Shown piece after piece: positions 24,696 through 33,100 of a DNA stretch of 36,222 nt. Position numbers and translations under genes: made by a program. Every line of letters begins with the position of its first letter. Within the stretch, counting starts at the first letter, position 1. The stretch is taken from NCBI GenBank assembly GCA_012032775.1, contig JAAUQO010000039.1:1-36222 (forward strand), read 5' to 3'. Under the pieces are notes generated by a model. The model was given only the letters and a program-made list of their open reading frames with translations. It was not told the DNA's origin and did not search any database. Origin of the DNA: Oscillochloris sp. Lineage in GTDB: Bacteria > Chloroflexota > Chloroflexia > Chloroflexales > Chloroflexaceae.

Positions 24696-25441
24696 ATGCT
24701 GATTCAAACCCCGGCCGGGAGATGTTTGTCAGCCGGCGCGGCAATACCGGCCCGGCGCTGCTTTGCCTGCATGGCGCCGGCGGTAATCATCGCCATTGGG
24801 GCCGGTTGCTGGCCGATCTGGCGCCGCAGATGCGTGGCTTCGCCCTTGATCTGCCCGGCCACGGTCGCTCGGCACCGCTGGGCCGAACCACGATCGCCGA
24901 GTACGCCCACGCCACCCTGGCCGCCCTCGACAGCCTTGAACTTGAGCAGGCGATCCTGTGTGGGCATTCGATGGGCGGCGCAATTGCGCTGATGCTGGCG
25001 CTGCATGCGCCGCATCGCGTGGCCGGGCTGATTCTGATCGGCAGCGCCGCGCGGTTGCGTGTGGCGCCGCCGATCATCGCCGGTTTCGAGCACGATCCCA
25101 GGGCGGCGGTCGATCAACTGGTCGAACTGATCTTCGCCGCCAATGCCCCTGCCGAGCTACGCGCCGCCGCCCGCGCCGAGTATCTGCAATGCCCACCGGC
25201 CATCTTCCGCGACGATTTTCGGGCCTGCGACGGCTTTGATCTGCGTGAGCATCTGGCGCAGATTCAGGCGCCGGCACTGGTGATCGCCGGGGATGCAGAT
25301 CGGCTGGTGCCACGTAAGCTCAGCGATGAGGTAGTGGCCGGGATCGCCGGCGCGCGCCAGGTTATCCTGGCCCATGTCGGCCATACGCCGATGCTCGAAG
25401 CCCCGGACGCAGTTGCGGCGGCGATCACCGATGGATTCTGA
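24696..25441 (+). CDS. Alpha/beta-fold hydrolase, frameshift near the N-terminus
   Basis: A serine hydrolase of the MhpC/BioH-like kind. The oxyanion region is LLCLHGAGGNHRHW, the nucleophile elbow is CGHSMGGAIAL, the acid is in IAGDADRLVP and the His in HVGHTPMLEAP, so the triad is complete. A continuous frame starts only at ATG 24722, but a GGAGG site (24687-24691) precedes ATG 24696. Adding one G to the run at 24717-24719 joins MLIQTPAGE to MFVSRRGNTGPALL, giving the strand that normally opens this fold, 248 residues. The substrate is unknown; members include esterases, lactonases and C-C bond hydrolases. The next gene overlaps its end. Confidence 0.85.
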
Positions 25442-25718
25442 TCCCAATGCCGACGTGGTGACGGAGTACAACGAGCACCCTTCACCGACTCGCAGCGCGA
25501 TCTTCAACCCGGGCGCTACGAGTCGAATCAATGTTGCGCACTTCATGGCGCGTCTGCTTACCGAAGAAGCCACATGGAATATGTGGCGTGGGCAAATGCC
25601 CGTGATCTACAACGCCGCCGAGTCGAAAGAACGTATTGATGCCGATCAGGTAGAGAAACGCGATCCGCTACCAGTACCGACAGGGCCGCCAGGCAGTGCG
25701 AATGGCGCCCCGCAGTGA
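25431..25718 (+). CDS. Hypothetical protein, 95 residues
   Basis: A hydrophilic protein starting MDSDPNADVVTEYNEHPSPT and ending in a proline-rich tail (PTGPPGSANGAPQ). Its ATG lies inside the end of the hydrolase gene (11-base overlap), and its stop is one base from the stop of the convergent dehydratase gene, so it fills the gap exactly. There is no membrane segment, signal peptide or recognised motif, and no obvious ribosome site, so expression would rely on coupling to the upstream gene. It may be a real orphan gene or a chance frame. Confidence 0.45.
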   Translation: MDSDPNADVVTEYNEHPSPTRSAIFNPGATSRINVAHFMARLLTEEATWNMWRGQMPVIYNAAESKERIDADQVEKRDPLPVPTGPPGSANGAPQ

Positions 25719-25719
25719 C

Positions 25720-26976
25720 TCACGGCGTCCACAAGCCGCCATCAGGCCAGCGGCTCTGGGTCCAGCCGATCACCGGCGTCTCGATCGGGTATTTGGCGGC
25801 GGCGGCTTCATCAATATCGATCCCGAGGCCGGGTTTGTCGTTGGCCCACAGGTAGCCGTTGCGCAGCTCAGGTGTGCCGGGGAACACCTCGTAGAGCGGT
25901 TCGCCAAAGCGGATCACCTCTTGAATGCCGAAATTATGGCAGGCCAGATCAAGGTGCAGATTGGCGGCATGGCCGACCGGCGACGTATCGCCGGGGCCAT
26001 GCCAGGCGGTACGCACGCCGAAGGCTTCAGCCAGAGCGGCCAGCTTGCGCGCCGGGGTAAGGCCGCCCAGTTGTGAAATATGGGCGCGTACAAAGTCGAT
26101 CAATTGTTCGGCGATCAGCAGGCGCCATTCGAGCGGATTGTTATGGAGTTCGCCCATAGCAATTGGGGTTGCGCTCTGCTCGCGCAATCGGCGGAACCAC
26201 TCGATCTGATCGGGCGCCAGCGGATCTTCCAGGAAGAAGAGCCGATACGGCTCCAATTCTTTCGCCATCCGAATCGCATCGATCGGGGCGAGCCGTTCGT
26301 GGATGTCGTGGAGCAGGAACAGATCGAAGCCGATCGCGCTGCGAATATGCTCAAACAGTGTCGGGATCGAGCGGGCATACACATCGGGGTTGTAGTAGGA
26401 ACCCGGAAACGCGCTATCGGCCCGATCAAGCCCTGCGGCGCGGCGCGTGGCCTGGGGCGCCGCACGGCCAGGAATTGCACTCGGCGGGCGGATATCTTGC
26501 ACGCGCCCGCCATAACCGCCCATCTGGCAGCGCACCGCCAGATAGCCCTCATCACGGTGGCGCATCACCTGATCCAGCACCTCCTGCGGGTCGCGGCCGT
26601 CGGCATGGCGATAAACCAGCGCGGCTTCGCGGCATTTGCCGCCCAACAGGTCGTACACCGGCATATTCGCCAGTTTGCCTTTGATATCCCAGAGCGCAAT
26701 ATCGACGCCGCTGATCGCGTTGTTCAGCACCGGGCCGTTGCGCCAGTAGGAATTGTGGTACATCAGGCGCCATAGATCTTCCGAATTACGCGGATCGCGC
26801 CCGCGCAACAGTGGATCGAGATAATCCTCGACCGCCTTCGCCACCAGGGTCGGGCGCTGGGTGAAGGTGGCGCAGCCCACACCATAGAGCCCATCTTGAT
26901 CGGTTTCCACTTTCACGATTACAAGGGCGATACCATCGGGCGCGGTGAGCACGGTACGGACGCGGGTAATATGCAT
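25720..26976 (-). CDS. Mandelate racemase/enolase-superfamily sugar-acid dehydratase (ManD/RspA-like)
   Basis: A 418-residue enolase-superfamily enzyme. The N-terminal capping domain includes YHNSYWRNGPVLNNAISGVD and ALWDIKGK. The barrel has the metal ligands Asp in LLHDIHERL, Glu in FFLEDPLAPDQ and Glu in IAMGELHNN, and the catalytic His region is AWHGPGDTSPVGHAAN. This arrangement (Asp-Glu-Glu, HGP box) matches D-mannonate dehydratase (ManD)/RspA proteins, which dehydrate mannonate or gluconate to 2-keto-3-deoxy sugar acids. GGAG lies eight bases before ATG 26976. It follows the epimerase gene by 168 bases on the same strand; together they suggest uronate or aldonate breakdown. Within the family, activity ranges from high to nearly none, so substrate is unproven. 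Confidence 0.88.
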   Translation of the reverse strand: MHITRVRTVLTAPDGIALVIVKVETDQDGLYGVGCATFTQRPTLVAKAVEDYLDPLLRGRDPRNSEDLWRLMYHNSYWRNGPVLNNAISGVDIALWDIKGKLANMPVYDLLGGKCREAALVYRHADGRDPQEVLDQVMRHRDEGYLAVRCQMGGYGGRVQDIRPPSAIPGRAAPQATRRAAGLDRADSAFPGSYYNPDVYARSIPTLFEHIRSAIGFDLFLLHDIHERLAPIDAIRMAKELEPYRLFFLEDPLAPDQIEWFRRLREQSATPIAMGELHNNPLEWRLLIAEQLIDFVRAHISQLGGLTPARKLAALAEAFGVRTAWHGPGDTSPVGHAANLHLDLACHNFGIQEVIRFGEPLYEVFPGTPELRNGYLWANDKPGLGIDIDEAAAAKYPIETPVIGWTQSRWPDGGLWTP

Positions 26977-27144
26977 CGATTTCTCCAGTCGATCTGTTTG
27001 GATCGAAGCCGATCCGGCGAGGGCCGGGCGCGCGAATCAGCGGCATACCATAGGGACGCCACGGTTGGCGCCGCTCACGGTAGCGCGGCGTTTGGAATGC
27101 CGCCATCGGACAGTGCAACCGCATACGATGCGCCTACTGGCGCG

Positions 27145-27972
27145 TCAGGGCGCCGGATCGTGATACCATCCGAGCAGGCGTTCGGCTTTCCGGGTATCAT
27201 AAAAGGATCGCTTGTCGCTCAGATCGCCACGAATCTCGGCATCAGGATACCAGCGTCGGGCCAATGCCAACGAGTCCTCTGCGCTGACCGTGGTCGGCGC
27301 CGTGATAAAGAAGGTCTCGTGGCCGCGATAATCGGCACTGAGAACCGCAAGACAGGCGCGGGCCGCTGCTTCCAACCGGGTATAGGCCCACAGGTTGCGA
27401 ACCAGGCTTTCGGGAGGGATATGCGGATAATCGGCCATATTCGGCCGTTCCTCGATCACCCAGTGGAAGCGTAAACTGCCGATCGTCATCTGCTCGTAGC
27501 GGCGTGCGATCGCATCAGCCTGCTGTTCGCAGATCCATTTTGAAAGACTGTAGGGATCCTCGGCGTAGGTCGGGTGGTTCTCATCAAGCGGGAAATAGTC
27601 GAAGCGGGGCCGGCGGCTGTAGGCAGCGCCGATCGCATTAATGCTTGATGCCTGGCACACATGCCGGATATCGAGTTCGGCGGCCGCGCGCAGGGCGTGG
27701 TAACTGCCGACGACGTTATTGTTATGCACCACATGATCCGGAAGTTGACCGGGCGACGGGATGGCGGCCAGGTGGATCAGTGCGGTGCATCCTTTGATTG
27801 CATGGACAAAGCGGTCGTAGTCGGTGATATCGACGGGCATACAATGAACGCCGGGTTGTTCGGTGGCCGGCGGCACCCGATCGATGCTGACGATCTCGTA
27901 GCCGCGTTGCACGGCCAGCGCGATCACACCGCGACCAATCCGTCCGCTGCCTCCGGTTATTGCGATACGCAT
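27145..27972 (-). CDS. NAD-dependent epimerase/dehydratase, uronate-dehydrogenase-like
   Basis: A 275-residue SDR. It begins MRIAITGGSGRIGRGVIALA (cofactor motif GGSGRIG), with Asp in VSIDRV favouring NAD. HLAAIPSP and ASSINAIGAA precede the catalytic Tyr-Lys pair in YSLSKWICEQ. The overall string resembles uronate dehydrogenases and related NAD-dependent sugar epimerases. ATG 27972 is preferred to the longer frame (28002), because AAGG is five bases upstream and the family start is exactly here. Next on the strand is the ManD-like dehydratase. In a pathway sense this enzyme could oxidise a uronate and the next could dehydrate the aldarate or aldonate; that is an inference. A palindrome at 27995-28017 precedes it. 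Confidence 0.85.
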   Translation of the reverse strand: MRIAITGGSGRIGRGVIALAVQRGYEIVSIDRVPPATEQPGVHCMPVDITDYDRFVHAIKGCTALIHLAAIPSPGQLPDHVVHNNNVVGSYHALRAAAELDIRHVCQASSINAIGAAYSRRPRFDYFPLDENHPTYAEDPYSLSKWICEQQADAIARRYEQMTIGSLRFHWVIEERPNMADYPHIPPESLVRNLWAYTRLEAAARACLAVLSADYRGHETFFITAPTTVSAEDSLALARRWYPDAEIRGDLSDKRSFYDTRKAERLLGWYHDPAP

Positions 27973-27994
27973 AGCACCTTCGTTTTTGCGGTTT

Positions 27995-28017
27995 GTTCGC
28001 AAGCAGCACTTGCGAGC
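27995..28017. promoter_or_regulatory. Palindrome upstream of the epimerase gene (operator- or hairpin-like)
   Basis: TCGCAAG (27997-28003) and CTTGCGA (28009-28015) form a perfect 7-pair inverted repeat around CAGCA, extended to nine pairs with one wobble. It lies 23 bases upstream of the epimerase ATG (27972). It could be the binding site of a sugar-responsive regulator or a hairpin ending the upstream transcript. No T-run follows. Confidence 0.4.
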
Positions 28018-28337
28018 GCGATCCCCCGATAGTGCGAACCAATTCAGATAAAACTCCGCCCCATTCTTGGCCGTTTACACCTTGCCGGCACCTCCTCGTC
28101 CACGCCCTGATCAAGTGCCGCTGTACACGGCTCCCTGACATGATACCGTGAAATCGGTCGCGTAGGAATCGGCCTTCAGGGTTCAGAGTAGGCTCCACGC
28201 GGATCGACGAGGTCGCCGTCGGGGCTGTCGCGCCGCAGCTCATAGCCAAGGACGGCTTGCCGGCGAGATCGGTCGGGCCACCTTGTGATTGAAGCCGGTT
28301 GCTCCGTTTGTGCTCAACTCCAATGAGAGCCGATCGG
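28018..28337. other. 320-base stretch with no assignable gene
   Basis: This gap lies between the GH3 gene end (28338) and the palindrome before the epimerase gene. One minus-strand frame is open throughout and runs on, as a shadow, into both neighbours, but no start with a ribosome site and no recognisable domain was found. No tRNA or clear insertion-sequence end is visible. It may be a decayed gene or a leader region of the epimerase-dehydratase operon. Confidence 0.5.
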
Positions 28338-30136
28338 CTACGTGGGCAAGTCCGTCTCGTAGCTAAGGCCGTAGCCGCGTGGGAAACGTGGCTCGCCCTG
28401 CATCTGGGCCAACGGCACCTGGCGCATGTCGCGCGGCCAGGTGTATGGCAGGCGCCCGCTGACGGGTTGTTCGCCGAAGAGCACATCGGCGATCCCGCCG
28501 GCCTCAGTTCCCGGCAACCATGCGGCAATCACGGCGTCGCAGAGCGGCAGGAGTGCATCGATCAGCAACGGCCGGCCGGAGTAAAGCACAACGACCAGGT
28601 GGGTGCAATGTGGGCGCACACGTTCGACCAGCGCAATATCCTCGCTCGCCAGGCCAAGGTCGGCGCGATCGCCTTCACCCTCGGTGTAGGGCGGCTCGGC
28701 AAGTACAACAATCGCGACGGGTGCGTGGGTGTCTGGGGCGAGAACTCCGTCGGGGGCGTAGGTTATTACGGTGGCGGGCGCAGCGCCTTGTTGCAACGCC
28801 GCCAGCAGAGTCGTCCCCGGCGTGATCGCACCCCGCCCGCCCTGCCACTCGATCGTCCATCCCCCGCATTGTGCGCCGATGTCGTCGGCAGCCGGTCCGG
28901 CCAGCAGCAGTTGCGGTATGGCGCGATCAAGCGGCAACGTCCGGCGCTCGTTCCGCAGCAGCACCAGCGATTTGCTCACCGCCGCGCGCGCTGTCAGGCG
29001 GTGTTCGGGGCCACCGACCGCCGCGAGCAACTGCTCGTCGCCGAAGGGCTGTTCGAACAGGCCGAGTTCGTACTTGACGCGCAGGATGCGCCGCACGGCG
29101 TCATCAATCCGGGTGAGCGGGATCGCGCCGCTTGCGACGGCTTCGCTGGTGCATGTGATAAAGCTTCGGTAATCGAACGGCACCATCACCATGTCGAGGC
29201 CGGCGTTGATCGCCTGGGTTACGGCATGCACCAGATTGGGGTCGAGTTGGCTCACCGCCAGCCAGTCCGAGATCAGGAATCCGCTGAAGCCGAGTTCATC
29301 CTTGAGCAGTTCGGTTAGCAGATAGTGGTGGCGGTGCAATTTCAGGCCGTTCCAACTGCTGTACGAAACCATGATGCTGCGTGCGCCGGCCGCAATCGCC
29401 GCCTGGTAGGGCGGCAGATGAATCGTGCGCAACAGCGTCTCGTCGCCGCGCATATCGCCCTGGTCGATCATCCAGCGGTTCGGATCGGCGCTCTGCCACA
29501 GATCGGCGAGCCACGCATAGCGCGGCGTACTGCCCCAACTTGTTCCGCCGTCGCCCACAAAATGCTTCGGTGAGGCAAGTACCGGCCGGTCGGATTGCTG
29601 CAACCCGCGTATATAAGCCGCGCCGAGTTCCGAAACCAGGGCCGGATCCTCGCTGAAACCCTCGTAGGTGCGGCCCCAACGAATATCTTGCGGCACGCTC
29701 ACCGCCGGCGCAAAATTCCAATGCACATTGGTCGCCACTAGTTCGCGGGCCGTGATCGCGGCACCCGCGCCGTCAGATCGGCGTCGCCGGTTGCACCCAG
29801 GCCGATATTGTGGGGGAAGATCGTGGCCCCAACCAGGTTGTTGTGGCCGTGAACCGCATCGACGCCATAGAGCAATGGAATGGCCAGGCGGCTGCGCAGG
29901 GCGGCTTCCTGGAAGCGACGCACCATCGCGGCCCAGTCGGCCGGAGTGTTGGGGGTTGGATTGCCGCCGCCGCCACTTAATACCGAGCCGATCGTGTAGT
30001 CGGCAACATCTTGCGGCGTCAGGCTGTTCTTCTCAACCTGTGTCATCTGGCCGATCTTCTCAGCCAGGGTCATCCGCTCAAGCAACGCCTCGATCGCCGT
30101 ATCAACCTGCGGATCGAGGCCGGTTAGGGTTTGCAT
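28338..30136 (-). CDS. Glycoside hydrolase family 3 beta-glucosidase, one frameshift
   Basis: A GH3 enzyme that removes terminal beta-linked glucose. The N-terminal barrel begins LLERMTLAEKIGQMTQVEKN, contains IPLLYGVDAVHGHNN and, after the frame break, EDPALVSELGAAYIRGLQ and SPKHFVGDGGT. The nucleophile is Asp (about residue 291) in GFSGFLISDWLAV. The C-terminal alpha/beta domain includes SLVLLRNERRTLPL and a late WLPGTEAGGIADVLFG. One missing base near 29756-29764 joins ...DADLTARV to ITARELVATNVHWNFAP and gives exactly 599 residues. ATG 30136 has AGGA seven to eight bases upstream. No signal peptide is seen, so it is probably cytoplasmic, acting on imported oligosaccharides from the GH16 enzyme encoded just upstream. 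The break is probably a sequencing error. Confidence 0.9.
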
Positions 30137-30150
30137 AGATTTATCCTGCC

Positions 30151-30191
30151 ATGTGCTGCTCGTTCGCATGGAGCGCGAACGAGCAGCACAT
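30151..30191. terminator. Perfect 17-bp inverted repeat between GH16 and GH3 genes, no T-run
   Basis: ATGTGCTGCTCGTTCGC (30151-30167) pairs without mismatch with 30175-30191 around a 7-base loop. It lies between the GH16 stop (30196) and the GH3 start (30136) on the minus strand, so a transcript from GH16 into GH3 would carry it just before the GH3 ribosome site. It resembles in size the one after glyQS. Confidence 0.6.
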
Positions 30192-30195
30192 CGAT

Positions 30196-33100
30196 TTAGG
30201 GCGCTTGCTCGAATGCGCCGCTGTCGCAGCCCGCACCTTGCGGGCGGCTCACGCCGCGCTGATCGACCGCCGGACAGGTTGCCGCCGCCGCTGCATCGAT
30301 CGCCGGGCTGCCCGCCGACAATGCATGGGTTAGGGTCGGGCCGCCGTTATCGGCCAGGGCTGCGAGCAGCGGATCGACGCCCGGTTGATCGCCGGCCGCC
30401 TCCAGGACGCAGGTGCCGTCGCTGGCCAGGTTGCCGCCCTGAGATGTGATCGTGATCGGGCCGGGGCCAAAGAAGCCGCGGAAGCACTGATCGCCGCTGT
30501 TGCCGGCCAGTACGCTGCCGAGCAGTTCGACCTGGGCGCCGTTTGGTCCGAAGGTGCCGACAAAGATCCCGCCGCCGGTGCCGGCCGGTGCGTTGTTGGC
30601 GGCCACGGTGCTGTGGGTCAGGCGTAGCAGGCCGTCGGTATGGAAGACTGCGCCGCCGTGCCAGGCGACACTGGTATTGCCGCTGATTGTACTGTTCTCG
30701 ATCTGCGCCTCGCCCAACGTACGCAATCCGCCGCCGACATTGCCCGCTGTGTTGCCGATCACCGCACTACGTTCGAGGATGATCAGGCTGCCGGTAAAGC
30801 CGTAGATCCCGCCGCCGTCCGAGTCGGTGGTGCTGTTATTGCGCACAATGCTGTCGCGCGCAATGAGCGTGGCTCCGTCGCCGACGTAGATCCCGCCGCC
30901 GCCCTGCCAGAACTGGAAATCGCCGTTGCTGCTGCTGCCCTCGACAATGCTTTGTTCGAGCCGTAACTGGCCGTTGACGATCAGCGCGCCGCCGAGTTGG
31001 AAGCCGTAGCCGTCGCTGATGATGAGCCGGCGCAGTGTGACTGCCGCCCCGGCCTCGACCACCAGCACGCGCACGCTATCGCCGCCGCTGAGGGTTAGTC
31101 CCGGTGCGGCCGATCCGTCGATCGTCAGATTGGTTGTTGCATTCAGTTCGCTCGCCAGGCTGATCGTTGCTCCGGCCAGGCTCGGATCGAAGGTGATCAC
31201 GCCGCCGCGACAGACATCGGCCAGAGCCTGGCGCAAACTGCCGGGGCCGCTGTCGGCTGTACTTGTTACGGTGACGGCATCGGGGCAATCGAGTTGCAGC
31301 CGCAGTTGGTCGAGCAGCAGCGGGCCGCGCGAACCACTCGGCACCTTCAGATCGTAGCCCCAGATCTGGTTGAGCGTCAGGCCGTCGTTCGGGGCGCCGG
31401 AAGGCTGCTGCTTCGCTCGCTTGAAGGCGCTGAAGGGCACGTTCACCTTTTGCCAGCCCCTGAAATCGTCCTTCACGCTTGCGCTGAAGCGTTCGGCCGT
31501 ATCGCGCTCGGCGTAGACCCGCACATAATCGACCAGCATCGACTGCGGGAAGGTCGTATCGGCGCCGACCGGGCCGCCGAAGTTGCCGCCGACCGCCATG
31601 TTCAGCAGCAGGAAGAAGGGGTGGTCGAAGACCCACTCGTTCGGCGCGACATCGGCCGGGGTTGCGCGGTGGTACTCGATCCCGTCGATGTACCAGATGA
31701 TCAGGTCGGGTTGCCATTCAACCGTGAAGACGTGGTAGCGATTGCCCACCGGCTCGCCGACATCGTAGATGTTGCCGTAACTCTCGCCGCCGCTGTAGCC
31801 GGGGCCGTGGATGGTGCCGAAGATGGTGTTCGGGTCGCGGCCGACGAACTCCATAATGTCGATCTCGCCGGTCTGCGGCCAACCAACCTCGGTGATATTG
31901 TTACCAAGCGACCAGAAAGCCGGCCAGAGTCCTGCACCGGCAGGCACTTTGATCCGGGCCTCGACCCGGCCGTAGCCGAACTCAAACTTGTGTTGGCTCA
32001 GCAGGCGGGCCGAGGTGTATTCGCACGGGCCGTAGTAACAGATCAGCCCGCTGTTGCTGGCGTCGCGTACCGTGAGCACCAGATTGCTCTTGCCGTCCAG
32101 GGCTACATTCTTGCGGCTGTCGGTGTAGTACTGCAACTCGCTGTTGCCCCAACCGGGGATGCCGTTCACCGATCCGTCGCCGATCTCATAGCTCCAGTAG
32201 CGCGGGTCGGGCCGGCTGCCGGCATGGCCGTTGAACTCATCGCGCCAGACAAGTTTCCAGCGGTCGTTGTGCGGATCGTCGGCGCGGTTATCGCGCAGCA
32301 TAATGTCGAGATCTTTGCCGCTGTTGCGGCCGTACATCCAGAAGCTCAGCCCCTCGGCGGCGCTCCAATCCTGGCTGACCGCGAAGGGCCGGCTGATGGT
32401 GTAGCCGCTGCTGCCGGGCCGATTGGCCCGCAACACACGCTCGTAGCCCACTTGATCCGGCAGGGCTTTGCTGCTGTCGGGCGCCAGTTCGTAGCTGCGC
32501 AGCCGGGTTTGCGGGGTTGCCGTGTAAAGGTTCGGCTCGCGCTCGAAATCGTCGATCAGGTTGGCGTCGTAGGTCTCGTCGTCGCGAATATCGATCCGCG
32601 CAGTGCGGGCGCCGCCCAACTCTGCGCCAACGGCGTCGCTCAGACTCAGCAGGACGGTCTCGCCGCCCTCCCATTTCCCGTCGTCAAGGGTATCAACTCG
32701 GAAGACCTGCTCGCGCACGCCGGGGGCGAAGCTGAGTTCGCCGCTGGCCGGCAGGTAATCGCGCCCTGTTGTGGCCAGGCCGTCGGCACTTGCATACCGC
32801 ACCGTAACCAACTCGTCGCTCACTCGGCTCAGTTTCACGCTGACGGTTGCGCCCCGGCCTTCGCCCACGCTGAATGCGCTTGCGCCGAAGCCGACGGTAA
32901 GCGGGCGCACCGGTGCAACGCCATAAAGCTCCACATCGTCGATATACCAGGTGCGATCATTTCCGCCGGTGCTCAACGCACCAAAAGCCCAGCCATGGAT
33001 CTCGGTAAGCGTGAAGCCGTCGCTTGGCGCGCCGTTGCCGATCTCCTTGCGGGCGAATGTATCGAAGGGGAATTGAAGTTGCCGCCAGCCGGCCACATCA

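Noticed and set aside
26977-27124. Possible small gene (MRLHCPMAAFQTPRYRERR...) between the epimerase and dehydratase genes
   Set aside because: The frame runs without a stop into the dehydratase gene in the wrong phase and has only a weak ribosome site. It might be a leader, but there is too little to call it.
27722-28528. A 268-codon minus-strand frame bridging the GH3 and epimerase genes
   Set aside because: Both ends overlap real genes in another phase. Only the middle is unaccounted for, and it is listed as an unassigned stretch.
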